From Paenibacillus xylanexedens (GTDB lineage Bacteria; Bacillota; Bacilli; Paenibacillales; Paenibacillaceae), in the NCBI RefSeq assembly GCF_007676705.1, contig NZ_VEBF01000003.1, positions 124,001 through 188,000 of the forward strand: a stretch of 64,000 bases of DNA, in the 5' to 3' direction. Below are positions 34,369 through 42,797 of this stretch, piece after piece. Each line of letters opens with the position of its first letter. Positions within the stretch are counted from its first letter, which is position 1. The notes beneath the pieces were generated by a model, which saw only the letters and a program-made list of their open reading frames with translations, did not search any database and was not told the DNA's origin. The position numbers were made by a program, and so were the translations under genes.

Positions 34369-35586
34369 TTACACAGCACTTTTCTCTTTCTTGAGCATAT
34401 TCCATAAACGTTCGGACAACCGGGGTTGCTGCTCCCCCATCAGAAGCTCATCCTCCTCTTCTTGCCCGTATAATTTAATGCTCATGACCACCCCAATACA
34501 AGCCATATTAATGAGCAAAGAGGTTCCCCCGTAACTGATGAACGGCAACGTAATGCCTGTGAGCGGCATCAGCCCGAGGAACGCCCCCACATTCTCAAAC
34601 ACCTGATACAATAACATTCCAATAATGCCTACAATGATGACGGGTCCAGCGCGATCTCTGCATGCCAGAGCAATCAGCACCATGCGGTGGATTAGGATAA
34701 AGTACAATAGAATCAATATGGATGCACCGACAAAGCCAAACTCCTCTGCGATTACGACAAAAATGGAATCAGAATACGTATAGGGGACTCGTCCACTCTG
34801 AACGGATGTTCCTTGCAAATAACCTTTACCGATAATGCCCCCTGATCCGATGGCTAAGCCTGCATTTTTGGTATGCCAGGAAGCCTTAGAGGTAGCTTTT
34901 TCCGGTACAAGCCATGGATCAATCCGCTCCGCCCAATGCTCCCGCTTTACCTTTTCAAGAAAGGTGAACACTTCGTCATGGTAGAAGGTATAGGCTTTGA
35001 CAAAGCCAAAAAATGCCACTCCCACAATTGCCAGCCCAATCAATGCATGCTTCAGCCTCATGTTCCCGATCCAGAACACTGAAGCCAGAATCACCACATA
35101 TCCCAGTGCATTACCCAAATCATTCTGAGCCATAACCAGGGCAAATGGAATAAACGCCCAGCAGCCAATGGGCACAATATCTCTCCAGAACTCCAGCGTG
35201 CTTCGTTGCCTCTTCACGATCAAATGGGCAAGGAACAGAATCAGAATCATCTTGAACAGCTCTGCCGGTTGAAAAGAAAAGTCCCCCAGCTTCAGCCAGC
35301 CGTTGGCATTATTGATCGAACTGCCCAGAACATTGGCCAGGATTAGCAGTATGATGCCCAAGCCATACAAATAAAACGCATATTTCACGTATAACTTGTA
35401 ATTCACAAGCCCGATCACGAGCACTCCAATGAACCCGGCCACATAGAAATACAGCGTTTTGACATGGTGATTCGCCAGGTTGGCATCTGTCTGCGTCCCG
35501 CTGTAAATCGCAAATACACTAATAATCATGAGCAGCAGCATTACAAAAAGAATCACACCGTCCATCTTCTTCAGCATTCTCAACAT
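34369..35586 (-). CDS. SEDS-family glycosyltransferase (FtsW/RodA/SpoVE), paralogue 1
   Basis: 405 residues, about ten membrane segments. SEDS proteins polymerise lipid II into glycan with a partner class B PBP. Seen: SFQPAELFKMILILFLAH, AQNDLGNALGYVVI, and RVPYTYSDSIFVVIAEEFGFVG containing the aspartate that matches the catalytic Asp of RodA, then LPFISYGGTSLLINM. ATG at 35586 is chosen as the first start before the conserved region; GGGGG lies 12 nt upstream. The extra loop before the catalytic motif (WAERIDPWLVPE) is shared with the neighbour. Whether it acts in division, elongation or spore cortex cannot be told. Confidence 0.92.
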   Translation of the reverse strand: MLRMLKKMDGVILFVMLLLMIISVFAIYSGTQTDANLANHHVKTLYFYVAGFIGVLVIGLVNYKLYVKYAFYLYGLGIILLILANVLGSSINNANGWLKLGDFSFQPAELFKMILILFLAHLIVKRQRSTLEFWRDIVPIGCWAFIPFALVMAQNDLGNALGYVVILASVFWIGNMRLKHALIGLAIVGVAFFGFVKAYTFYHDEVFTFLEKVKREHWAERIDPWLVPEKATSKASWHTKNAGLAIGSGGIIGKGYLQGTSVQSGRVPYTYSDSIFVVIAEEFGFVGASILILLYFILIHRMVLIALACRDRAGPVIIVGIIGMLLYQVFENVGAFLGLMPLTGITLPFISYGGTSLLINMACIGVVMSIKLYGQEEEDELLMGEQQPRLSERLWNMLKKEKSAV

Positions 35587-35728
35587 GACGCCGTCCATCC
35601 CCCTGAAATCTAGCATTCTATGATTTCCAATTAAACTCAATATTACCATTGTATATAATTGGATAATAAAATGGAAATCTGGATCGCTTCAGGTTAAAAA
35701 GCAAACTATTCAATGGCGTCAATCCCAC

Positions 35729-35783
35729 CAAAAAAAAACAACAAAAACCCCAAAACATCCACCCAATGTGACTTGGGTTGGTC
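35729..35783 (-). terminator. Probable terminator of the upstream SEDS gene
   Basis: Minus strand: stem CCAACCCAA / TTGGGTGG, then GGGGTTTTTGTTGTTTTTTTTT. The stem-to-T distance is longer than usual. Confidence 0.6.
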
Positions 35784-35804
35784 TGTTCCAGGGTTCTATA
35801 GTTA

Positions 35805-35901
35805 TATATAAGTTAACCAAGGATTATTTGCACTGACACTACGATGACAGAATAACCTTCCAATCGCTGTTATCGTGTAAAAGATTAGTTCAACTTATAT
35901 A
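35805..35901 (+). repeat. Dispersed palindromic element, copy 7 (short subfamily, 97 bp)
   Basis: Terminal inverted repeats TATATAAGTTAACCAA and TTAGTTCAACTTATATA flank CGATGACAGAATAACC and CCAATCGCTGTTATCGTG. Same layout as 5385-5491. It lies between the two SEDS paralogues. Confidence 0.65.
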
Positions 35902-35951
35902 GCTTATTTACATAAATCTGACGTGCTATTTCACGGTTTGATTCGAGAACA

Positions 35952-37172
35952 TTATTGCTCCTGCTGGGAGGGCTTGCGTCTTAACAATTTCATCACCAAG
36001 TCTGTAATACTCGGTTGTTCCGCAGAGCCAAGAATATCCTCGTTCTCTTCCGTGTGAACCTTAATACTCATTACAATTCCCATACTGATCATGTTGATCA
36101 TAATTGAGGTACCACCCGAACTGATAAACGGCAGCGTAATCCCCGTCAACGGCATCAGACCAATGAATGGACCAATATTGACAAAGATCTGGTAGAGCAG
36201 CATCGCTATAATACCTACAATGAGATAAGGCCCCGCGCGATCCTTACACTCCAGTGCAATCAACACCAGCCTGTGAATAAGGATAAAGTACAGGAGAAGC
36301 AATACCGAGGCACCGATGAAGCCAAATTCCTCTCCGATCTGTACAAAGATCGAGTCGGCATAAGCCAGCGGCACCCGATTCGACTGAATCGTCGTGCCCT
36401 CCATATAGCCTTTGCCCGTAATACCGCCTGAACCAATCGCAAGCTTCGCATTATACGTCTGCCAGAGCACATCTCTTGAGGTCAGCTCTGGCACTAGCCA
36501 AGGGTCAAAGCGATCCGCCCAGTGCGAACGTCCAATGTCATTCAGGAATTTAACAATCTCATCATGATAATGAATGTACGCCTGTGTGCCGCCGATAAAA
36601 GCAGCCACAGCAATCATAAAGCCAATGAGGGCATGCGTAAATTTGATGTTGCCGATCCATAATAGACCCACAAGAATGATCACATAACTTAACGCATTTC
36701 CCAAGTCATTTTGAAGCAATACGAGTAGTAATGGCGGCAGAACACAGAGTGAGATCGGAATAACATCACGTCCGAAATAGAGCGGACGATTCTTCTTTCT
36801 GGCCAATAAGGCCGATAAAAACACAATCAGGCATAGCTTGAACAACTCAGCAGGCTGCAAACTGACCCCGAAGATGGACAGCCAACCTTTTGCACCGTAA
36901 TACTCTTTACCAAAGAACATAACGAATATAAGCAGTAGCATACCCACGCCATAGATATATAAATAATTTTTGATTATGAATTTATAATTGATCATCGACA
37001 TTCCAAAAAAGACTACGAATCCCAAAATATAAAAGAGAACTGCACTTTTCGCGAGACCCTCTAGCCTCGGACGACCAAACGTCGTACTGTAAATCGACAA
37101 AACACTGATAACCATCAGAATAACCAGTATAAACACAATAGAATAGTCTATCTTTTTAAATTTGTGCAGCAT
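35952..37172 (-). CDS. SEDS-family glycosyltransferase (FtsW/RodA/SpoVE), paralogue 2
   Basis: 406 residues, close paralogue of the product encoded at 34369-35586 over its whole length. Seen: SLQPAELFKLCLIVFLSALL, LQNDLGNALSYVII, DRFDPWLVPE, and RVPLAYADSIFVQIGEEFGFIG with the likely catalytic aspartate, and LPFISSGGTSIMINM. ATG at 37172 follows GGGGGAAC; a TTG at 37190 is unsupported. Lies 85 bp after prmC. Two adjacent copies suggest duplication followed by specialisation, for example growth against sporulation. Confidence 0.92.
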   Translation of the reverse strand: MLHKFKKIDYSIVFILVILMVISVLSIYSTTFGRPRLEGLAKSAVLFYILGFVVFFGMSMINYKFIIKNYLYIYGVGMLLLIFVMFFGKEYYGAKGWLSIFGVSLQPAELFKLCLIVFLSALLARKKNRPLYFGRDVIPISLCVLPPLLLVLLQNDLGNALSYVIILVGLLWIGNIKFTHALIGFMIAVAAFIGGTQAYIHYHDEIVKFLNDIGRSHWADRFDPWLVPELTSRDVLWQTYNAKLAIGSGGITGKGYMEGTTIQSNRVPLAYADSIFVQIGEEFGFIGASVLLLLYFILIHRLVLIALECKDRAGPYLIVGIIAMLLYQIFVNIGPFIGLMPLTGITLPFISSGGTSIMINMISMGIVMSIKVHTEENEDILGSAEQPSITDLVMKLLRRKPSQQEQ

Positions 37173-37257
37173 GTAATTATGTTCCCCCAAGCATTCAGAA
37201 ATCTTCGGTATATCTCATTGTAGAGGATTTCACGGTAAAAAGAAAACCCGCGGAACC

Positions 37258-38163
37258 TTACATTTTCGTCACCTGTTCCGAAGTACGAACACCCAGGACA
37301 TGCCGCTCGATTCCGGCAAGGTCCGGTACAATGATAATTTCCGGCCAATGTCCCGCCGTTTCAAGCAGAGCCGCGATGTCGCGAGCTTGCCCCTGGCCCA
37401 GCTCAAAACCAATGATCTGTGGCGGTCCAGGCAGCAGCGCCAGTTGCTCCAGCATGATACGGTACGGTGCAAGCCCGTCCGGACCGCCGTCCAGTGCCAT
37501 GCGCGGCTCATGATCGCGCACCTCCTGCTGCAACCCGGCGATATCCGCCGCCGGGATGTATGGCGGGTTGGACACCAGGATGTCCACCCGTGCCCCTGCG
37601 AACGGGGCCAGCAGATCGCCTTCACGGAAGTCGATCTGTACGCCGTTCGCGGCCGCGTTCCGCGCGGCCACTTGCAGGGCAGCCGCCGAGAGATCCCCGG
37701 CGCCAACCTGCCAGCGCGGGCGCAGTGAAGCCATCGTCACCGCGATGGCACCACTGCCCGTGCCGATATCGACGGCGAGTGGAGCGCCGTCAGGAAACAC
37801 GCGGTCGGCTTCGCGTAGCACAGCCTCGACCAACAGCTCGGTCTCCGGCCGCGGAATCAGCACAGCCGGCGTGACCTCGAACGGCAGCCCGTAGAATTCC
37901 TGGCTGCCGATAATGTATTGCGCCGGCTCACCCGCAGCCTTGCGCGTGACGGCGTCCTCCCAGCGGCTGCGATGCTCGCTGGGAAAAGGCTCCGGCTGCA
38001 TCATGTAGTACTGGGCGCCATAGACGCCGAGTACATGTTCCAGCAGCAGCCGAGCATTGTTTTGCGGCTCGTACACGCCGCACTTCTCCAAAAAAGAGGA
38101 AGCCTCCACAAAGGCTTCCCGACAGCTCTGTTCCGGCGTCATGACGAACTGCGCGCGGGTCAC
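37258..38163 (-). CDS. prmC: Release factor glutamine methyltransferase PrmC
   Basis: 301 residues. Methylates the Gln of the GGQ loop in RF1/RF2. Seen: N-terminal helical domain, VLIPRPETELLVEAVL, SAM-binding VDIGTGSGAIAVTMA near residue 130, and the substrate motif SNPPYIPA near residue 200. The start is GTG at 38163 after AGGAG with 8-nt spacing. It follows prfA by 3 bp, placing enzyme and substrate in one operon. The stretch 37440-37990 is much richer in GC than prfA and the SEDS genes on either side. Confidence 0.95.
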   Translation of the reverse strand: MTRAQFVMTPEQSCREAFVEASSFLEKCGVYEPQNNARLLLEHVLGVYGAQYYMMQPEPFPSEHRSRWEDAVTRKAAGEPAQYIIGSQEFYGLPFEVTPAVLIPRPETELLVEAVLREADRVFPDGAPLAVDIGTGSGAIAVTMASLRPRWQVGAGDLSAAALQVAARNAAANGVQIDFREGDLLAPFAGARVDILVSNPPYIPAADIAGLQQEVRDHEPRMALDGGPDGLAPYRIMLEQLALLPGPPQIIGFELGQGQARDIAALLETAGHWPEIIIVPDLAGIERHVLGVRTSEQVTKM

Positions 38164-38166
38164 AGA

Positions 38167-39234
38167 TTATTCTCCTCTATCCATCAACTCGGTCTGCTGA
38201 GCAATCGTCAGTGCAGACAAGATATCTTCAATCTCCCCGTTCATGATCTGATCCAGCTTGTGCATCGTCAGACCGATACGGTGATCCGTCACACGGCTTT
38301 GCGGGAAGTTGTACGTACGAATACGCTCACTGCGGTCGCCCGTTCCCACTTTGCTCTTCCGCTCAACAGAGATCTTCGCTTCCTCTTCCATACGTTTCAT
38401 ATCAAAGATACGTGTACGAAGAACTTGCAACGCTTTTTCCTTATTAGAGTTCTGAGATTTTCCATCCTGACACGTAGCCACGATTCCGGTTGGAACGTGC
38501 GTTACCCGTACTGCGGATTTCGTGGTATTAACCGATTGTCCACCGGCACCACTGGAACAGAACGTATCGACACGAATGTCTTTATCATGAATTTCGATAT
38601 CGAAATCTTCGGCTTCAGGCATAACCGCAACCGTTGAAGTTGACGTATGAATACGTCCGCCGGATTCGGTTGTTGGAATACGCTGCACACGGTGTGCGCC
38701 GCTTTCGTATTTCATTTTGCTATAAGCGCCACGGCCGTTGATCAGGAAAACAACCTCTTTGAATCCACCGAGATCATTTGTGTTAACGTCCATCAGCTCT
38801 ACACGCCAGCCTTGTGCATCCGCATAACGTGTGTACATCCGGTACAGATCTGCTGCAAACAATGCAGCTTCATCTCCACCAGCTGCTCCGCGAATCTCAA
38901 CAATAACGTTTTTGTCGTCATTCGGATCTTTTGGCAACATGAGCACACGAATCAATTCGTCCAGTTCCTTCTGGCGAGTGCTCAGTTCGTCAATTTCCAT
39001 TTTGACCATTTCACGCATCTCATCGTCCAGCTTTTCGCCCTGCATTTCCTTCGCTGCTTCAAGATCCTCACTTACCTGTTTGTACTCATTGTACGCTTCG
39101 TAAGTCGGTTGCAGATCCGATTGTTCTTTGGAATATTCCCGCAGCTTTTTGTTGTCACTTGCCACATCCGGGTCACACAACAACTCGCTCAACTTGTCAT
39201 AACGGTCGGCTAACGCCTGTAATTTATCCAACAT
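38167..39234 (-). CDS. prfA: Peptide chain release factor 1
   Basis: 355 residues. Recognises UAA and UAG. Seen: the GGQ loop in CSSGAGGQSVNTTKSAVRV near residue 230, HVPTGIVATCQDGKSQNSNK, and the decoding-domain segment RIPTTESGGRIHTST. ATG at 39234 follows GAGGTGACTATAT. Full length. prmC follows at once. Confidence 0.97.
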   Translation of the reverse strand: MLDKLQALADRYDKLSELLCDPDVASDNKKLREYSKEQSDLQPTYEAYNEYKQVSEDLEAAKEMQGEKLDDEMREMVKMEIDELSTRQKELDELIRVLMLPKDPNDDKNVIVEIRGAAGGDEAALFAADLYRMYTRYADAQGWRVELMDVNTNDLGGFKEVVFLINGRGAYSKMKYESGAHRVQRIPTTESGGRIHTSTSTVAVMPEAEDFDIEIHDKDIRVDTFCSSGAGGQSVNTTKSAVRVTHVPTGIVATCQDGKSQNSNKEKALQVLRTRIFDMKRMEEEAKISVERKSKVGTGDRSERIRTYNFPQSRVTDHRIGLTMHKLDQIMNGEIEDILSALTIAQQTELMDRGE

Positions 39235-39670
39235 ATATAGTCACCTCACGCATTATTTTTCCATGCAAATATCGTTTTCAATAATTATTTCGGTTTCATA
39301 ATTCATAACATCTATAATCTATATTCCACAACGCACAGGATTCTCACCGAATCCCCTGACCGCAGCATGTATTCACATTCACGTATGATCGACGTATAAC
39401 ATCGCTACAACGTCATCAAATCCTTTACTTTTAAAGTAAGATCAAGAAATCGTGTACCCTGTGTGAAGTCCGCTTCAGCTCATCTGTTCAAGCGCGAAAT
39501 TCAACGTGGTATACGACTCTTAATTATAGCATATTCTTATGGTTCTGAATAGTAACCGATCGACGGGTAATGCAACAATATTTCTATTTTGTATATCTCG
39601 GATTGTGCTTTTCCTTTTATTATATCCACTACGTATGAACAATCCAGTACATGTATACGTTAGATAGCGA
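39235..39670. other. Intergenic region upstream of prfA
   Basis: About 435 bp between the ychF terminator and prfA. AT-rich; no ORF with a ribosome site, no hairpin of note and no copy of the palindromic element were seen. It should contain the prfA promoter, which I could not place. Confidence 0.45.
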
Positions 39671-39671
39671 T

Positions 39672-39717
39672 CAAAAAAATAAAAAACCCCATCATCTTCC
39701 AGAGAAGATAACAGGGC
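39672..39717 (-). terminator. Intrinsic terminator of ychF
   Basis: Minus strand: CCCTGTTATCTTC / GAAGATGATGGGG stem followed by TTTTTTATTTTTTT, about 40 nt after the ychF stop. Confidence 0.88.
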
Positions 39718-39757
39718 TGCAATAACTATTATTTAAACGTAGTGAACTATATAGGAA

Positions 39758-40858
39758 TTATACGTTGAAACGGAAGTGCATAACGTCGCCGTCATTTACA
39801 ACGTACTCTTTACCTTCAAGACGAAGTTGTCCGCGCTCTTTAGCACCGTTCATGGAACCCGCTGCAACCAGATCGTCGTAGGAAACAACCTCTGCACGGA
39901 TGAATCCGCGTTCGAAGTCGGTGTGAATGACACCCGCTGCGCCAGGCGCTTTGGTTCCTTTACGGATTGTCCATGCACGAACTTCCTGTACACCTGCTGT
40001 GAAGTACGTATACAGACCGAGTAATTTGTAAGCTGCTTTGATCAACAGGTTCAGACCGGAATCCTCAATACCAAGTTCTTCCAGGAACATTTGCTTATCT
40101 TCGCCTTCCAGCTCGGAGATCTCTTCTTCAACCTTCGCACTGATTGGCACCACTTCTGCGTTCTCAGCAGCTGCGAATTCTCTTACTTTTTGCACGTAAG
40201 CATTGTTCGCCACGTCGCCGATTTCGTCCTCAGCTACATTGGCTGCGTATAGAACAGGCTTCAGGGTCAGCAAGTGCAGATCGCGTACAATCAGACGCTC
40301 ATCATCGGTAAGTTCCATGCTGCGTGCTGGCTTGTCTTCGTACAGAACAGCCTTCACTTTCTCCAGCACTTCTACTTCTTGAGAGGCTGCCTTGTTGCCG
40401 CCCTTCATGTTTTTCTTGGAACGATCGATTTTTTTCTCAACACTCTCGATATCGGCCAGAATCAGCTCCAGATTGATTGTCTGGATGTCGCTTACCGGGT
40501 CAATTTTGCCATCGACGTGTGTAATGTTCTCATCTACAAAGCAACGTACCACGTGTACAATTGCATCTACTTCACGAATGTGGGCAAGGAACTTGTTACC
40601 AAGACCTTCGCCTTTGCTCGCACCGCGAACAAGACCTGCGATATCTACAAACTCAAACGCCGTTGGTACTGTTTTCTTAGGTACAACGAGTTCTGTCAGT
40701 TTGTCCAAACGCTCATCGGGTACTTCAACGATCCCCACGTTAGGGTCAATCGTACAGAACGGATAGTTTGCCGATTCGGCACCTGCTTGTGTAATTGCAT
40801 TAAACAATGTAGATTTACCAACGTTAGGCAGACCCACGATTCCAGCTTTCAAAGCCAT
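39758..40858 (-). CDS. ychF: Redox-regulated ATPase YchF (Obg-like)
   Basis: 366 residues. Obg-family P-loop protein that binds ATP rather than GTP and associates with ribosomes and stress responses. Seen: P-loop GIVGLPNVGKSTLFNAIT, NYPFCTIDPNVGIVEVPDERL, DIAGLVRGASKGEGLGNKFL, the altered G4 motif (NVAE in place of NKxD) that goes with ATP use, and a C-terminal TGS-like domain with HTDFERGFIRAEVV. ATG at 40858 follows GAGGAGTTG. Confidence 0.96.
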   Translation of the reverse strand: MALKAGIVGLPNVGKSTLFNAITQAGAESANYPFCTIDPNVGIVEVPDERLDKLTELVVPKKTVPTAFEFVDIAGLVRGASKGEGLGNKFLAHIREVDAIVHVVRCFVDENITHVDGKIDPVSDIQTINLELILADIESVEKKIDRSKKNMKGGNKAASQEVEVLEKVKAVLYEDKPARSMELTDDERLIVRDLHLLTLKPVLYAANVAEDEIGDVANNAYVQKVREFAAAENAEVVPISAKVEEEISELEGEDKQMFLEELGIEDSGLNLLIKAAYKLLGLYTYFTAGVQEVRAWTIRKGTKAPGAAGVIHTDFERGFIRAEVVSYDDLVAAGSMNGAKERGQLRLEGKEYVVNDGDVMHFRFNV

Positions 40859-41047
40859 GTATATGACAACTCCTCATTGATTACTTGTTCGGTATGGATA
40901 ATCCTATACATTATATATGACAAACCCCAAGGCATCAAGGAACTTCGCCAATTCGACCAGAGTCCCATCCGCTTCCCGAAATCCCCGGTTACTGCGGTTG
41001 ATTCGTTTTTCGTATATAACTTGGGATTAGATTATCCGCTTTTAGAT

Positions 41048-41518
41048 TTACCTTTTGATTTCCTTGTACATCGTCAGATCCGTTACCTCATATCCCATCT
41101 TGCGATACAGGCTGCTCGCCCGCACATTATGTCCAAACACATGCAAACCAATGCGATCCACCCCAAGACTCAAAGCCGTCTGTTCAAGCGCCTGCATTGT
41201 CTCTGTTCCGTATCCCTTACCACGGTGTGCTTCTTCAACCACAATATCCAGCAAAAAGGCATCTTTCCCGCGACGATTATCCGTGATATTAAACCAGATA
41301 TACCCCACATTGCCGTCCACAGGATGCACCAGATTGTAGAGATACGCTCCGGGTGTATTCAAGCCTTCTGGCAGATAACGTTCATAAGATTCCTCCGCCA
41401 GTTGCTGCGCCTCTTCCTCAGCCCAGGTACCCGCTTCTACTTTTTCTTCTGCAAAATCCTTAATCGATCGAATGCGAAAACTCGCATAATCTTCCTGATT
41501 CATTGGAGAAAGTTCCAA
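41048..41518 (-). CDS. GNAT-family N-acetyltransferase
   Basis: 156 residues. Seen: an N-terminal helical segment (KVEAGTWAEEEAQQLAEESYER) common to a Bacillales GNAT subgroup, then DIVVEEAHRGKGYGTETMQALE, the acetyl-CoA pyrophosphate loop RGKGYG, and LHVFGHNVRASSLYRKMGYE, motif B. The start is TTG at 41518 after GGAGGG with 7-nt spacing. The substrate cannot be inferred. It stands alone. Confidence 0.9.
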   Translation of the reverse strand: MELSPMNQEDYASFRIRSIKDFAEEKVEAGTWAEEEAQQLAEESYERYLPEGLNTPGAYLYNLVHPVDGNVGYIWFNITDNRRGKDAFLLDIVVEEAHRGKGYGTETMQALEQTALSLGVDRIGLHVFGHNVRASSLYRKMGYEVTDLTMYKEIKR

Positions 41519-41726
41519 CTTATTTCCCTCCTCATTTGAGTGTTCTATGTATGATCTCTGTGCACTCTTTTATGCACTACTATATCGTATTGTATCTCGT
41601 TATCCAGCTTAGTGCTTGAAGTTATTCTGACGATTTAAATTTGAGTTTCATATTATTCATTTTGTTTATAACTATTGATCTCTTCCCAGCGTTTATTAAT
41701 TCATAAAGGAAAGGAGTGGATCATAC

Positions 41727-42158
41727 CTGAGAACACGTCGCCCTCTCTCCAAAAATAAAATTATTATCTTGTCCGCCATCATACTCGGAATCGGCATCAT
41801 CGCTTTTATGTGCTTTCTGAATGCAGTCGATCCCTTTCGCCATTTAAGAATCACAATCCACAATCAGTCCGACTATGAACTCACCAATATTCAGACGAGC
41901 CTGACTACAGGTGGCAACTCGTTCAATACTAAGAAGGGTTCCCTACATTTATTGGAGGAGAATATCCCCAGCGGTGAGGATCTAAAATTCGCTCCACAGC
42001 TGCAAGTTTCAGGAGAATCGTCTGTTTACCTTACGTTTACGAACAGTCGTGGAGAAACATATAACGAGGTGGTATGTGGTTATACGGAATACTTATCCGG
42101 CAATTCCTACGTTACTGTAACCAATGAGAATGTCACCGTGAAAGAGGAATGTATGTAA
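41727..42158 (+). CDS. Small membrane-anchored protein of unknown function, probable CTG start
   Basis: 143 residues from a CTG at 41727, or 129 from TTG at 41769. The CTG follows AAAGGAG by 10 nt and adds LRTRRPLSKNK, a basic stretch before the membrane segment (IIILSAIILGIGIIAFMCFL), which makes a normal positive-inside anchor; the TTG has no ribosome site. The outside part is beta-rich (IHNQSDYELTNIQTSL, ESSVYLTFTNSRGETYNEVV). No family recognised. Followed 72 bp later by another exported small protein on the same strand; both stand out as plus-strand genes in a minus-strand region. Confidence 0.6.
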   Translation: MRTRRPLSKNKIIILSAIILGIGIIAFMCFLNAVDPFRHLRITIHNQSDYELTNIQTSLTTGGNSFNTKKGSLHLLEENIPSGEDLKFAPQLQVSGESSVYLTFTNSRGETYNEVVCGYTEYLSGNSYVTVTNENVTVKEECM

Positions 42159-42230
42159 TCATTCGGCAACACGATTATGTAAGTAATTGGAATATGATTA
42201 CATACTACCAGCATATAGGAGGAAATTACA

Positions 42231-42647
42231 TTGTCTTTCAACATAATTTTAGGTGCAGGTCTAGCTTTGTCTATATTACTTTCTGCACATCCAGCTAGTG
42301 CTAACCCTCCAATCACTGTGGAGAAACCTGATGATTCGATTATTACTCCAATGGATATACAGCTTATCAGACCAGATCGTTACAGCAGTTACAATGCATA
42401 TGAGAGATCTTTCACATTGGATCCTGACAATGGTGAAGATACCAATATTTGGATTCAGAACACTAGTACAAATACGATGTATTCCAAAGTTACCGTGGGC
42501 AATCTTTCCCCAATTGACGTTCCAATCGAGAAAGGGACTCAAACAAAAATAAGAATAGGTGTCATAGGCACAACAAAAGTCAAAGTTTATGTCTACAGTT
42601 CAACAGGGCATAAAATTGACATGAATATCAGTGCCCGACAATTTTAA
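42231..42647 (+). CDS. Small secreted protein of unknown function
   Basis: 138 residues, starting TTG at 42231 after AGGAGG with 8-nt spacing. N-terminal signal peptide IILGAGLALSILLSAHPASA with a likely cleavage at ASA-NPP. The mature part (about 115 residues) has no Cys and looks beta-rich (SKVTVGNLSPIDVPIEKG, VKVYVYSSTGHKIDMNIS). No family recognised. Pairs with the preceding gene and is followed by a strong terminator. Confidence 0.65.
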   Translation: MSFNIILGAGLALSILLSAHPASANPPITVEKPDDSIITPMDIQLIRPDRYSSYNAYERSFTLDPDNGEDTNIWIQNTSTNTMYSKVTVGNLSPIDVPIEKGTQTKIRIGVIGTTKVKVYVYSSTGHKIDMNISARQF

Positions 42648-42653
42648 TATAAA

Positions 42654-42703
42654 AAATAAAGAGAGAGGATATTTTTTTGAAATATTCTCTCTCTTTATTT
42701 TTG
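42654..42703. terminator. Bidirectional intrinsic terminator between convergent genes
   Basis: Long AT-rich stem AAATAAAGAGAGAG..ATATTT / AAATAT..CTCTCTCTTTATTT, with A- and T-runs at both ends. It serves the secreted-protein gene (plus) and fni (minus). Confidence 0.88.
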
Positions 42704-42797
42704 TTCCAGATTATATAGAAAGCTTATGAGTAGACTCAAAATACATAATTATATAATGCGCAAATAAGTTTATATCACCTTCATTTTAACTCCCGGC

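Noticed and set aside
40274..41539. 421-codon plus-strand frame
   Set aside because: Antisense to ychF and the GNAT gene, which are both clear family members.
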